From: Pomphorhynchus laevis
Lineage: Eukaryota > Acanthocephala > Palaeacanthocephala > Echinorhynchida > Pomphorhynchidae
NCBI GenBank assembly: GCA_012934845.2
Contig: WNNJ02002567.1
Span: 1 to 64,000 of the forward strand
Reading direction: 5' to 3'
Length of the DNA stretch: 64,000 nt
Positions 33,577 to 45,079 of this stretch are shown here, in pieces (the stretch's first letter is position 1; each line of letters starts with the position of its first letter). The notes under the pieces were generated by a model, which made no database searches, had not been told where the DNA came from, and saw only the letters and a program-made list of their open reading frames with translations. The position numbers and the translations under genes were made by a program.

Positions 33577-36033
33577 ATGGGAAGTAATCAAGGACCTTTT
33601 TCACTGAATATCCTTCAGTGGAATTCGGGAGGTGCTTCCGCCCTTAGTCTTCTATCTGGTAGAGATGCAGATGTTATAGTCCTTCAGGAGACGCAGTCTA
33701 TCCGTCTCCCCCAGGATATTACTCGATTTATCCCTAAGCACATATACACCCACTTTACTCCTTACATACCCCCTCACTCCTCTTCATCACAAGGTCTTTT
33801 AACCCTAGTAAAAAGCTCCTTAAGATCATCCCTCCTATTAAACTACTCTTGTCCAGCCCTATCTTGTTTAGCTATATCACTTTGTAAGAACGGTAAGCGT
33901 ATAAGCATAGCCAATGTCTATTTTCGGCCAGGAGAAATTCACAAGAACCGTGACCTCCTGGATCAAATATTGGGGAGCGGTTATGACATGTTACTTGGTG
34001 ACTTCAACGACAGAACTGGTCGTTGGATTAATGCAGCACCCCGCAGAGCAAGGATCGACTATCTTATTCATTAACCACCTTCCCCAACCTTTCATTGCTC
34101 TACAACAAATTCTCTCCTCGACATATTACTGCTACATAAGATGTGGTTGTTGAAAACCATTTGCACCGAGCAGTCGCGTCAACAACAGACCACCTCTCAT
34201 GACCTAATTCGCTGGCGGCTAGAGGACGATACGTTGCTTAGAAGAAGGTTTCACTTTGATCCTATTAGAGTGGCCTTCTTTCAGGCAGCTATCCAACTCT
34301 TCCCCAGAATTGGAATTAAGAGTTTGACCGAATTTAATTCCTACCTCTCATCGCAAGCTACCGCGATCCTTTCGACTACCTATAAAGGTCGAATATACAA
34401 TCCTACTCCAACAAAGCTCAAGGTCCTAGCTAAAATGTTGCACCTTCCCAATCTCTCTGTTTCCGCCAGACATATCCTCTCGAATGAATATTGGAGCTCT
34501 AGATATAGGCTCCAGCTGAGCAGGGATAGGGCAAGCATTGCTCACCTAAACCCTTCTCAGGCTTCCTTCTGGAAGATATTCAATAAGGAGAAGTTTGTTT
34601 GCTGGAAGGATAGAGCCTTGGTTTGGATTGGTAGCATAGGCCTCGACAAAGTTTTCGAGGAGTCACTTTCCTTACATAATTATGGAGCCACTCATTCTCC
34701 CCAACCAATCCCGCCTTGGTGTGACTTCAGGAGTAGGGACTTATCTGTTACAGATATCCTTAACTCCTGGGGACCACTCCCGGGCACCTCCAAATCCCAC
34801 GCGCCACTCACCACTCGTGCCTGTCAGTTTTTGACATACAGTCAGAGAAAGGAGGTCGCCATCACAATGCTATTAGCCTCCCCGTCCGACATAGCGGACA
34901 TCAACATCAGCTGTCGAGTTTTTTTTACCTAAAAAAAGATTAATCACTTGTCCAAAAGATCTGCGGCCCATCTCGATTCAAAACGCCCTCATATCCATCT
35001 ACGAGAAAGCGCTTGCGCGTAGAATCCGCGTTCATTTATGTAGGCGTAATTTGATCCCGCCGAGTTTTCATGGGTTTTTCAAAGGGCGCTTGGTCCATTC
35101 AGCAATTGGTGAAGTGCTTCAGTTTTGTCAGGATAATAGTCATCAGCTTGCTGTGGCTGTTTTTCTTGATTTTTCAGCTGCATTTGACCGGATCTCCATT
35201 CCCTTCGTTATCTCCTCTCTCAGGTCCCTCGGGTTGCCTGCGAGAATTGTTAACAGGGTGGAGATATTGTTGTACACCAAGCGGTTTTACTATGAAGACG
35301 ACCCTGATGCGCGTCAGTTCTACCCTATTACAGGTGTACCTCAAGGATCCCCACTTTCTCCTATCTTATATCTTGCTGCATCCATTGTACTATTCAAGAA
35401 TTTTAAACTTGATCAACATCTAGTGGTATATGCTGATGATACCACAGCCTTGTTCTCTGGACGCAGGTGCAAAGATGTAATCTCTGACATCAGCCGTTTC
35501 TTTTTAAGATTAAAAGATCAGTTGCCCCATCCAATCTTATTTTAAACTCCTCTAAATCACAGGTGGTTGTCTTTAATGGCGTTCCTGCCACCAAAAAGAA
35601 ACTTAAGATACTAGCACTCTCTACACTCTCCTCCATTTTGCAGCATCAACCACTCCCCATCTTCACGAGTCGAGTAAAATATCTGGGGTTCACCGTTACG
35701 GTGAATTGGTCGGCGAAAGCTGACCTGGATAGACTTAAACGTATCCTGAAGAAAGCTAGGTGGGCTCTGAAACGGGCCCAGCATCTGTCATTGAATGGGA
35801 TAACCCAAGTGCGCCTCTGGGGTACTTGGGCTATCTCGGGATTAGTCTTCTTCTCACGAGGACGTCCCCCAGAACAAATACTAAGGTTTCTCAAGCTCCT
35901 CATCTCGAGATTACCAACCATAGTCCGCCTTGACTGGACTCTTAGGTGTGTGAGAGACCCCGAATGGTTCAGTCAGAGGGCGGCGCGCTGGTGCGGCCGA
36001 GGGGCTCAGATCCCTCTGGACCTGAGGCTGTGA
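33577..36033 (+). pseudogene. Element D2 ORF2: AP endonuclease and reverse transcriptase
   Basis: The ATG at 33,577 starts PFSLNILQWNSGG, VIVLQETQSIRLP (catalytic Glu), SIANVYFRPGE and LLGDFNDRTG, an AP-type endonuclease. The frame stops at 34,074; linker and RT continue in other frames (34,141-34,932; 35,051-35,545; 35,563-36,033). The RT shows VFLDFSAAFDRISIPF, GVPQGSPLSPILYL, VVYADDTTALFSG, YLGFTVTVNWSAKADL and a C-terminal RLWGTWAISGLVFF / RGRPPEQ segment. All catalytic motifs are present, and the breaks suggest a moderately recent loss. No C-terminal RNase H or zinc finger is visible. Confidence 0.8.
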
Positions 36034-36165
36034 ATATAAGTTGAAGATTCCAAAATACTCGTCGTGAACGGCTTTTATTTAAAGTTGTCTTTTGCATGTT
36101 TTTGTTTCTTAAGTTTTTATCGGTTATATAGTTATTAATAAAACCCTTACTTACTTATAATTACC

Positions 36166-37835
36166 ATAGCACAACACAACGAGCTATTATTTTCCACGAA
36201 ATACAAAGAATTTCTAAATACAATTATATTTTAATTTTGAAGAATCAACAAAACCCTATATTTATGGACAACAATGTGTGGAGAATCAGGCATTAGTAGT
36301 CCTTACATCTTCTATAATAGTCGGATGTATCGGAGTTGCTGATTTTGTATTGGTTGATCCATTAAATTTTGCAGCATTGAGTTTAATTTTGATCACTAAC
36401 GAATTTGATTTTGAAGGAATATAACTTTGAACCGAACATAAGTTATCCTGTCCAAAATATGTGATTCTGAGAATATAGTTTTGATGGATTGAACGGCGTG
36501 TGTCGCAATCACGTTGGATAAGCTAATTGAATTCAATTGAATTCAGGGATTCTCTTGCTGTGTTATAAACTGACACCGGAAAATTTGCCACGATAAATAT
36601 GCACATATTGGTCAAAGACATACTTACCTTATTTGTTATCTTGCAATCAGCGATGATTGCAAATCATTCGACACGACAATATTGTCGACTTAATAGCTAA
36701 GCATCTAACAAAATATGCACATGGTGTATAAGTTGTATTCTTACTTCAAAAATCGGACAATGCCTGTGCAGTCTACTTATATTGCATTTATTGTTTAAAT
36801 TTTTCCATTTGTTGTACGAGCTGAATACAATGGCAAATTTTATAGGTTACTCCTGACTTTTATTGTATTTGTATTTGATGGAAAATTTGCAGCCTATTTT
36901 GTTATTTTATTTTATCATTTCATGTTGCCGCAACTAAAACATTGAAGTGCACAGTGTAGAAATTGTATGCTGTTTAACAATTAACAACCTGAAAAAGATC
37001 ACATCTGTTTTTAAAAATTTGTAAAATTGAATATTATTTCTTCTCGTTGCTGGTTCAATCAATTAAAGAAAAATTAATATGTTACCTGATTTACCGACGT
37101 TTTGACTAATGCATTCATTTATTTTTGTAACAACTTCGAGATAAAAGCATTCCGTGTTATTGTACGAAAAAATGTCCATGGATTATGGATATTCCAAAGA
37201 TATACTGTACTATGTGCCGTTCAAATTTAATCCAACGTTTCGGACAGTACTTGTGGTTAGTTAAAATAAGGTAGCTAATACAAACATCAAGTCATTTAAT
37301 TCTGAATATTATTAATTTTGTTTATATTCATTTATAAATCATATATCAATTATGTATCATTTATAATTATTTATTATTTAATTATTAAATTTTAATTTAG
37401 CATTATCATTTCTTTATTTTATAATTATATTAAATACGTAGAGTCAGTTAGCTGAATTGATCTTTAAAGCTAGTTTATATGTCCTTTACATCGCAATATA
37501 GCATTTTGTTTCTTGAAATAATATAAGCTAGAACAAGATAAAATAAGAAATGTACTTATTAGAATGAAGTAAGAGCAGATAAACTGAAGTACTCATCAGA
37601 AATGAATGACGAAAGGCACAACAAAACAAGTTCACTATTAGCTAAAATTATTAATTTAACCAACTCAATTAATTAAATTGTTAATTAATAACTCGTAAAT
37701 GTCTATATTAGATTTGTATAAATTTTACAATATACGCTAGCCAAATATATCATTTAAACATGCATATTATGTAAATTAGTGTTAATTTATGATTATTAAC
37801 GCAATCTTTGTTGTGTCTAATTCATATAACCTATA
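36166..37835. other. AT-rich stretch, no gene recognised
   Basis: Base composition shifts to strongly AT-rich, like 40-46 kb, suggesting local host intergenic DNA. Apart from one copy of the dispersed AT-rich repeat (about 37,370-37,470), no frames of interest or elements are visible. Confidence 0.55.
37370..37470 (+). repeat. Dispersed AT-rich repeat H, copy 1
   Basis: It contains TTTAGCATTATCATTTC and ends with AAATACGTAGAGTCAGTTAG followed by CTGAATTGATC. The same 3' block ends other copies at 42.6 (inverted), 43.3 (inverted), 45.5 and 48.5 kb. Confidence 0.6.
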
Positions 37836-39040
37836 CGCAGATTTAACAAACCAGGTTTAACCCGACGAGATTAGTACGGCTAGATTTAATACGGCCAAAT
37901 TTTATTCGTCAGATTTAACCGGATCGAATTTTACCCAGCCATATTTTACCTGGTCAAATTTAATCAGTCAGATTTAACCCATATAGTTTTAACCCGCCGA
38001 GATGTACCCGCCCAGATTTAACCCGTACATATTTAACCTGTCTAGATTTAACCCACATAGTTTAACCCGCCCAGATGTACCCGCCCGGATTTAACCCGCC
38101 CAGATTTAACCCACCAAGATTAAGCCTGGGTCAAATTTAACCCGGCCAAATTTTACGCGCTTAATTTAACACGGCTAAATTTAACCCGGCTAAGTTTAAC
38201 CCGGCTAAATTTAAGACTGCCAAATTTAAGTCGGTTAAATTTAATTCCGCCGAATTTAATTCATGAAAATTTAACCCGGCCAAATTTAACACGGCGAAAT
38301 TTAACCCGACCAAATTTAACCCAGCCAAATTTAACCTGGCCAAATTTAACCTGGCCAAATTTAACCTGGCCAAATTTAACCTGGCCAAATTTAACCCGGC
38401 TAAATTTAACCCGGCTAAATTTAACCCGGATAAATTTAACCCGGCCAAATTTAACCCGCCTAAATTTAACCCGGCCAAATTTAACTGGGCCAAATTTAAC
38501 CGGGCAAAATTTAACCGGGCCAAATTTAACCTGGCCAAATTTAATCTGGCCAAACTTAACCGGCCAAATTTACCTGCCCAAATTTAGCCTGAAAAAATTT
38601 AACCCTGCCAAATTTCAGCCGGCGAAATTTTACCTGGCCAGATTTTTACTTGGTCAAATTTTACCCGGCTTTATTTTATATGGCCAAATTTAACCCGGCT
38701 AAATTAAACCCGGATAAATTTAACCCGACCAAATTTTACCCGGCCAAATTTAACCTGGCCATTTTAACTTGGCCAAATTTAACTTGGCCAAATTTAACCC
38801 GGCAAAATTTAACCCGGCCAAATTTAATTCGGCCAAATTTAACCCGGCCAAATTTTACCCGGCCAAATTTAACCCGACGAAATTTTACCCGGCCAAATTA
38901 AACCTGTTAAATTTAACCCGGCCAAATTTAACCTGTCCAAATTTTACCCGGCCAAATTTTACCCTGCCAATTTCACCCCGCCAAATTTTGCTCGGACAAA
39001 TTTAACCTCGCAACATTAAACCCTGCAAAATTTGCCCGCC
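37836..39040 (+). repeat. 15-bp minisatellite, about 80 copies
   Basis: The unit AAATTTAACCCGGCC, with one- or two-base variants, is repeated for 1.2 kb; both flanks are more degenerate than the centre. Because 15 is a multiple of 3, every frame stays open, and on minus it spells LNLAG/LNLAR pentapeptides that look like pentapeptide-repeat protein. I regard this as a coincidence of the unit length, since no start, stop context or capping sequence supports a gene. Confidence 0.95.
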
Positions 39041-40210
39041 CAGGTAAGGAACAATTGCAATGGCTATGGGAGGCAATGGTGGGTCTTCTACTTCCGACTC
39101 TAACTCGACAGCATCTAGATAAAGACATGATAGCATTGTTGTCGATGCCATTCAGCCTTGGTGGAGTTGGAATAATTGATCCATCTTATATTCACGTCAT
39201 CGAATTCGAATATTCCCGCACAGTTTGTGACTCGTACTCAATGAATTTACAGAGCGAGGCAATTTGGAACCAACAAAACTAGAGGAAGAAGACGTCTTCT
39301 AATCATAGGCAGTCGGCCTACAAGGCAAAATTGAGAAGCATTATTCAGTCACTTCCCGACACGACTAAATTAGCTAGAGAACATGCGACCATGAGTGGTG
39401 CATCTGCCTGGTTGAACGTTATCCCTTTAACAAAATCAAATCAACATCTCTCGTCAAACGAATTCAGAGACGCGATGTGCACTCTTTATGGTTGGAACCC
39501 GATAGATTTGTTATGACGTGTTTGTGTGTTTTGGGACACGGATTACGCTCAGTCACGCTCTCTTTTTGTAAGCGAGGAGGTCTCCCGATAATTCGCCACA
39601 ACGCAATCATAGACCTTTTTGCTGTCGAACTAGCGAACGTATGCCATGGAATCAAAATCGAGCCTCTACTAAAACTAATTACTTCTCAGACAATCTTCGA
39701 ACACAGTACAACTTGTCGTGACAGCGAGGTGAGATTGGATGTGGTATGCTCCAGGCTATTTAGAAGAAGATTCGAGCGGACGTTCTTCGACGTCAGCATT
39801 TTCAATTCGCATGCTCAATCTTACTCGCCCGCTCCGGCATTCCAATACCACAAACATCGCAAATGAGCCAAGTATTAACAACGCGCGACCATCATCGAAC
39901 ACAGCAACTTACAACCCCTGATTTTCGCATGTACAGGTGGTGCGTCTCCGGCCGCTAGTCATGTGATCAAAAGAATCGTAATACTAAAATCAGAACGAGG
40001 TCGTCGGACATATAGCGAGGAGATTCGCTAAATGAGGACAGAAATCGCATTTGAACTAGCCAGAGCTGCGTCTGCTTGCATTAGAGCACCGCGCTCTACC
40101 AGAGGTAGCCCTATTCGACCATGCGAGAGATTGCAGTGACAAATCGCAAGAAGATTTATGACTTTGTTGTGATTTTATTTTGGTTTTATTGAGCATAGCC
40201 CTGCGTGGCA
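39041..40210 (+). mobile_element. Family C LINE 3' half (copy v)
   Basis: It begins at the end of the minisatellite with QWLWEAMVGLLLPTLTRQ, then LLSMPFSLGGVGIIDP (39,130-39,180), WLNVIPLTKSNQHL and NEFRDAMCTLYGW (39,410-39,490). After a one-base shift come VLGHGLRSVTLSFCKRGG, IIRHNAIIDL (39,600), VRLDVVCSRLF (39,730), RTFFDVSIFNSHAQSYS (39,780), a basic YHKHRK and, after further breaks, ELARAASACIRAPRSTRG (40,060-40,110). It is the same domain order as copy iv, and here the FFDV acidic residue is kept. The RT palm is missing. The 3' tail is unlike that of copies i and iv. Confidence 0.68.
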
Positions 40211-42340
40211 GATCAATTCTTTATCAAGAAAAAAATTGTATAAAAAATCGTATAATCATAAAATAATCATATAACAATTCATATAATAAATATCAATTTA
40301 TTATATGATAACTGAAATATATTGAAATGTTACATTGCTTTTCAACATTGCAAACGACTTGTTTATATTGCTTTTAATCACTTACAAAAGTTTCTGTATT
40401 TTATCGTAAATTGAATTGCGTTTTGATATGCATATTAGAACGACATTGATATTCCAAACTTTAACACTGCCAGTCTTGTTCATCTTTTGAATTTATCGGT
40501 AAGTGTTTTCGCTTTAAGCTCTATTAATTGTATACTTAATCATGTATCTATCTATCACTGATAAGCAATTTTATTATAGTTCAAATATTATATTGTCAGT
40601 AGTTTTTCTCATAGGTGTAAGAAATATTTATAAAAGGATAAAGAAATATGATTTAAAAATATTTTGTTTATGCATTTTTGAATAATGAGCTTCAATGTTT
40701 ATACGTGTTTATCTGTATCTTGTTTGCTTCAATTTTTTTAAGCTTTTTCTATCATGGTGAATGTAAGTTACATTGTAAATAATTACCTATACAGAGGTGT
40801 ATTTTACATCTTAAAAAATAATCTTCTTTTAATTGATGTATTTTAAAGTTCTACAAATCCAAAAAGTATGTGAGATATTATCAAAATGCAGTTGCCGCTT
40901 TTATGATTACATCATCTTGTAATTAATTCCATATTTTTAATAATTTCGATCTATCATAGTTTTAATCTCCTTTATTATAATTCGTTTTTATTTATCAAAA
41001 TCTAATAAATTTTGGTTAATTTGGGTAGATATATATAATTAAATTAATTATAATGGTTATTATTAATAAAAAATTAATACTTATAAATATACAAGCAAAT
41101 ATTTGAGCATTGTAGTATTTGTATTTTACTAAACAAATCATTGAATATTTATATTTGGTATTATTTATTATTTAATTAATTATTTTTTATTTAACATTGT
41201 TTGTAATTTATAAATAGTATATTTGTATTTTATTTAAAAATAAAAACTCTTTTTCTCTGTGGATATAAAAAGGCAATCACAATTATCCAATATACCTTGA
41301 ATTCAAATGCAATTCACGTTTTATACAGCATCATTGCCAGATATACTGTTTTGGTCATTAAAACTGATATTTTTGTATGAATATCAGCTGATTTGAATTC
41401 ATTTGCCTGATTGTTTCCTTATTGCAAAGCAATAGCAAAAAAACTTATTAAAATAAGCAAACACGCTTATTAAAACTGATATTCTTTGTTTGAACACATA
41501 ATTTACCAAATAATCCAAGTAGTACATTTAACTGAAAGATAATAGGTTTTAAAAATGAATAAACTCTATTATGATGTCACAATATAGACAATATACGTGG
41601 ATGAATCCGTTTTAAACTGACTCCTTTATGAATTCAACTATACACGATCCGAATACGTGGTTGTCAATAATGCATTATCTATCAAAATCAATATCAAATA
41701 TTTAATTTTATAGAGGGCACCTGTTATATTTAAAATGTTGTTTGTTATACATTTCTTTAAAAAGCTTAAGTAGGGTTTTCGTTACCATTTTAAGTATTTG
41801 CGATAATTTACTTTTATTCTACTAATGTAGCACGTTCTCTAAATTAGCTTGACTTCTCATATGAGAGAGCAATCTGTGAAGCTTTTGACAACGAATGTGC
41901 AACAGCTCAGATTTTTCAACTTGAGCAGTTTCTCAAAGGTATTGACGTAAACGATGAAGTAAATCTGGAAGAAATAAATAGTAAAAGGTTTGATACATAT
42001 ATTTATTACTTAAAAAATGTTAATACACATTGTTATAGAATTTCCAAATCACCGTTTTAACTGTTTCTTTAAGTTTTCATAAATCCATATTCGATGAATC
42101 TATATACACGAAATATTTCAGTAAATATTTTACCTAAGTCTAACGTATTCTAGTTTTACATGTGTACTTAGTAGATTCAGTTGAATAGACAATTATATGG
42201 GTATATTATATTATTATTGTCAATGCATTTACTTAATAATATCCACAATAAAACTAAAATATGCAATGAATGACTCTTTATTAAGAAATAATGAGCATAA
42301 ATATAATGCCTTAATTATTTACCGCCTCGAGACAAATAAA
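40211..42340. other. AT-rich intergenic stretch with one candidate exon
   Basis: Strongly AT-rich, with no transposon domains on either strand. Only the short exon-like segment at 41,848-41,987 stands out. Confidence 0.5.
41848..41987 (+). other. Candidate internal exon of a host gene
   Basis: A 140-base block less AT-rich than its surroundings is preceded by a pyrimidine/AT-rich tract ending TAAATTAG and followed by AAAAG/GTTTGA, a plausible acceptor and donor. The frame gives LDFSYERAICEAFDNE, then CATAQIFQLEQFLKGIDVND and EVNLEEINSK, with normal-looking composition and no stop. It lies 5 kb upstream of, and on the same strand as, the open exon at 46,987-48,117, so both may belong to one gene. 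Phases do not join directly, so other exons would be needed. Family not recognised. Confidence 0.4.
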
Positions 42341-42344
42341 AAGT

Positions 42345-42625
42345 TTTCCAATGGGAGGTGATAGTAGCATAATTATAGCTGACTTATTTTTAAGCTTTAT
42401 AGAATATGAATTTGTTTAAAAAATAAATCTAAATTATATAAAAATATGAAACATGTGTTTCGATATATTGATGATATATGTGTATTTAATTCTAATAATT
42501 TTTATTCAATTAGTGAACAAATTTATCCAGAAAGCCTTATTCTTAACAAAACCAATATTAATGATAAAGAAGGTGTATATCTAGATATGAACATTAAATT
42601 AACGTTAAATCAGATCGACTAAGTG
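42345..42625 (+). mobile_element. Penelope-like element RT fragment
   Basis: Broken frames read PMGGDSSIIIADLFLSF, then a YIDDIC-type stretch and the same IYPESLILNKTN wording as the copy at 44,383-44,694 on minus. P-G-..-ADLFL plus YIDD is typical of PLE reverse transcriptases. Frameshifts and stops are present. It is followed by an inverted copy of repeat H (42,610-42,715). Confidence 0.62.
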
Positions 42626-42789
42626 AGTCTACATATTTTATATTATTTATAGATTAAAAATAATGCTAAATAAAATTTAAATAGTCAAATAAAAAATAAT
42701 TATTGAAACGGAAGTTGCTCGGGGACACTGTTAAATTTTTAAAATCAAAATGGCAAGACGCCCCGCATGAGGTAGAAAATTTATTGAAT

Positions 42790-42818
42790 TTTCGATTCCA
42801 GTTTGGAATCATCATTAG
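42790..42818 (-). ncRNA. Hammerhead-ribozyme-like motif (minus)
   Basis: Minus-strand order: CTAATGA, stem GATTCC-AAACT-GGAATC, GAAAA. One base differs from the CTGANGA core; the GAAA side and stem II are intact. It is the inverted partner of the motif at 43,301-43,330. Confidence 0.45.
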
Positions 42819-43300
42819 AAATCTGAAACAGGTAAAATGTTAAGGATATAAAAAGGAAAAGCAAGAAAAACAAAAATGCACGTTAGGTAGGTCTTCACGT
42901 TGTGCTGCCAGGTCTACGACTGTATTAGCAAACTTTACAAAGACCGATGCTCAATCCCGATTTAGAATTAAACGGTAGCCATAATTCTCATTTAAGCCCG
43001 GCTTCAATTCTTCAATCCAGAGTGACTCGCATATTCGCCTTGCGTAGGGCTGAGCGATGCTCTTTTACTCTGGTTTTTAAAAACCTCCCCAGTTTGTCCT
43101 ATATAATAGAAGAGAACGCAACAAAGGCAGTTTATCCGATAAATTACTCCTTTTATCTCATTGGTCCTTTTTACACTAGTCATCATTCTAATTGATTTAT
43201 AAGTGTGTTCATTGTAGATAAGACTAATTAGACTCTATTATAAACTTTCTCATCCTATTTTTAATGAGCTGACATTTAACATTTTTCCTGTATCAGATTT

Positions 43301-43330
43301 CTGATGATAATTCCAAACTGGAATCGAATC
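43301..43330 (+). ncRNA. Hammerhead-ribozyme-like motif (plus)
   Basis: Order: CTGATGA (canonical core), stem ATTCC-AAACT-GGAAT, then CGAATC where GAAAC is expected. Core half intact, GAAA half altered, so activity is doubtful. Stem II sequence and loop match what I recall for PLE hammerheads. Confidence 0.5.
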
Positions 43331-43334
43331 AAAT

Positions 43335-43560
43335 CAGCTAACTGAGTCTACGTATTTAATATAATTATAAAATAAACAAAACAATAATGCTAAATCAAAA
43401 TTTAATAATTAAATAATAAAATTAATAATTGTTTTTAGATTTTCTATAATTTAAATCAAGTTAAAAAATGAAATTTAAAATAAACGTCATTTTTATGAAT
43501 TGATTAATAAATAACAGACGTTGTATCAGAATAAGGATTAGAGGTCATCGGGAGGAACTG
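43335..43560 (-). repeat. Dispersed AT-rich repeat H, copy (inverted)
   Basis: It begins with ATCAGCTAACTGAGTCTACG and runs through TTTATGAATTGATTAATAAATA to GGATTAGAGGTCATC. It is the reverse complement of the units at 45,080-45,560. A shorter inverted copy sits at 42,610-42,715. The repeat abuts the PLE cassette, so it may be part of a PLE terminal repeat. Confidence 0.62.
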
Positions 43561-43654
43561 CTGTGCTATCAGGTTTCGACCCCCATTCCTCGATTCAGCA
43601 TAGCAGCGGGATTAAATACATGCTGATGATGTATTTCCTCTAATAAAATTTGCT

Positions 43655-43850
43655 TAACAATAATAGAACAAAATTTATATTTTATGATAAATGTAAACAA
43701 AGCCACTTTCTGATCCACCAATAACAAAAAAATCAAATTCATTACTGTACATTGGAAAAATATGTAAGGGATGCAATATGTCAGGTTTATCGTTAGCATT
43801 CTCGACAATGAATTTTGGTTTGAATGGACAAGATATACGCCATAGGAACA
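43655..43850 (-). other. Candidate gene fragment with a WD40-like stretch
   Basis: A minus-strand frame of about 62 codons reads LWRISCPFKPKFIVENANDK, then DILHPLHIFPMYSNEFDFF and VIGGSESGFVYIYHKI before a TAA. The GGSESGFVYIYHK end resembles a WD40 repeat strand. It lies just downstream of a decayed LINE tail, so it may instead be LINE- or PLE-derived or chance. No clear splice sites. Confidence 0.25.
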
Positions 43851-43864
43851 TATTTGAAATGAAG

Positions 43865-44110
43865 AAAGATCAATTCAGACTATGCCGAGGGAGAGGAGTT
43901 GGATTAAAATAAGTTCTTTAAAGGTGTGGAAGGAGGAAGATAGTCGAATGTCAACGGGGAGGCCGTTCTAGCTAGTGGCCCAGAAACATGGTAGGCGCGG
44001 AGGCCAAAATTAGTGCAATATCTAGGAATTGCTAAGATACCATGTTACTAGATCATATAGTTAAAGAAAATATATGTACTGAGTTATAGGCAGGAAGTTT
44101 AAGATAGGAT
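43865..44110 (-). mobile_element. LINE 3'-end fragment (CR1/L2-type tail)
   Basis: Minus-strand frames give NFGLRAYHVSGPLA, then (shifted) NGLPVDIRLSSSFHTFKELI, the usual end of CR1/L2 ORF2 proteins (R.YH..GP..W..LP.DIR...S...FK..L). It is short and broken by frameshifts and has no RT part. Confidence 0.55.
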
Positions 44111-44177
44111 GATAAGTCGGATGCATGAAAACGAAAAATAAGAATTAGTAAGCCCATGATGACGTATTTATCTATAT

Positions 44178-45000
44178 TTTATTCTAATACAAAGTATATT
44201 ATTTATTATCTACCTATAAAAATTTTCCGCTAAGAGTTTAAATTTATGTTTAATTATATTTTGCTGATTTATATATTGGAAATTTAATATTTTATATTAT
44301 TAAAACTTCATTATTTAATGTATTATATTTGTATATTATATAGTATGCATGAATGCTCATGCAAAAATATGTTTCTTGTAAATTAAAATATGTCATCTTT
44401 ACGATATAAATTAATAATAGTTTTAATTGATGTTAATTTAATGTTCATATCTAGATATACACCTTCTTTATCATTAATATTGGTTTTGTTAAGAATAAGG
44501 CTTTCTGGATAAATGTGCTCACTAATTGAATAAAAATTATTAGAATTAAATACACATATATCATCAATGTATCGAAACATATATTTCATATATTTATATT
44601 GTTTAGATTTAGTTTTTACACAGTTATGAACAAATTCATATTCTATAAAGCTTAAAAACAAGTCAGCTATAATTGGGCTACTATTACTACCCATTGGAAC
44701 ACCTTTTATCTGTATGAATATAGATATTCCTAATTGATGTCACTAATATTTACGATATGAGTATTAACCATCAATTCAAACTATTATTAATTTATATTGC
44801 TAAATTACATTTAAATTTACAAGAAACATATTTTTGCATGAGCATTCATGCATACCATATAATATAAAATATAATACATTAAATAATACAAATTTAAGAA
44901 TTGCTATAATATGCAATGATATTGACTTTCTTAAAAAGCTTTTAAGACAAAATTTTTTATAGTTTGATAATAAATGATATACTTTGTATTAGAATAAGAT
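44178..45000 (-). mobile_element. Penelope-like RT fragment bounded by 200-bp inverted repeats
   Basis: An open frame on minus (44,694-44,383) gives MGSNSSPIIADLFLSFIEY, then MFRYIDDICVFNSNNF and an IYPESLILNKTN block, the palm of a PLE reverse transcriptase with its YIDD catalytic motif intact. Flanks 44,178-44,385 and 44,810-45,000 are reverse complements (sharing GCATGAATGCTCATGC and TTCTAATACAAAGTAT). Neither the upstream RT motifs nor the GIY-YIG domain is here. Inverted ends are typical of truncated PLE copies. Confidence 0.65.
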
Positions 45001-45079
45001 ACTAGATAAGCAAATTTAATCATAGAAAATACGTCAATAGAATGTTAGCCCAGTCTTATTCTGAGTCGAGGAATAGGAT

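Larger units (their letters stand above)
32300..36165 (+). mobile_element. Element D2: best copy of the two-ORF D-family LINE
   Basis: It has a short leader, ORF1 with zinc knuckles (32,308-33,542), ORF2 with endonuclease and RT (33,577-36,033) and a 130-base 3' UTR ending in TTAATAAAACCCTTACTTAC. No RNase H domain was seen after RT. ORF1 with CCHC knuckles plus AP endonuclease plus RT fits the I/Jockey/R1 group of LINEs; the clade is uncertain. ORF1 has one frameshift and ORF2 about three or four breaks, yet the catalytic motifs are intact. The 3' UTR matches the end of D5 at 57,118 (minus). Confidence 0.83.
42785..43335 (-). mobile_element. Penelope-like GIY-YIG cassette flanked by inverted hammerhead-like repeats
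   Basis: On minus, 43,186-43,004 gives GVIYRINCLCCVLFYYIGQTG, the PLE GIY-YIG nuclease start, then decayed sequence. The two flanks carry the same 45-base block in opposite orientation: 42,790-42,830 (minus) and 43,290-43,330 (plus). Each has a CTGATGA-type core, a stem ATTCC/GGAAT with AAACT loop, and GAAA. PLEs are known for GIY-YIG nucleases, hammerhead motifs in their terminal repeats, and inverted end copies. Confidence 0.62.

Noticed and set aside
36166-37835. Search for host exons in the AT-rich stretch
   Set aside because: No open block with splice-like borders or protein-like composition was found.
38161-38553. Pentapeptide-repeat-like protein (130 codons, minus) and similar plus-strand frames
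   Set aside because: Produced by a 15-bp minisatellite that keeps all frames open; no start context, no non-repeat domain, and both strands look equally coding.
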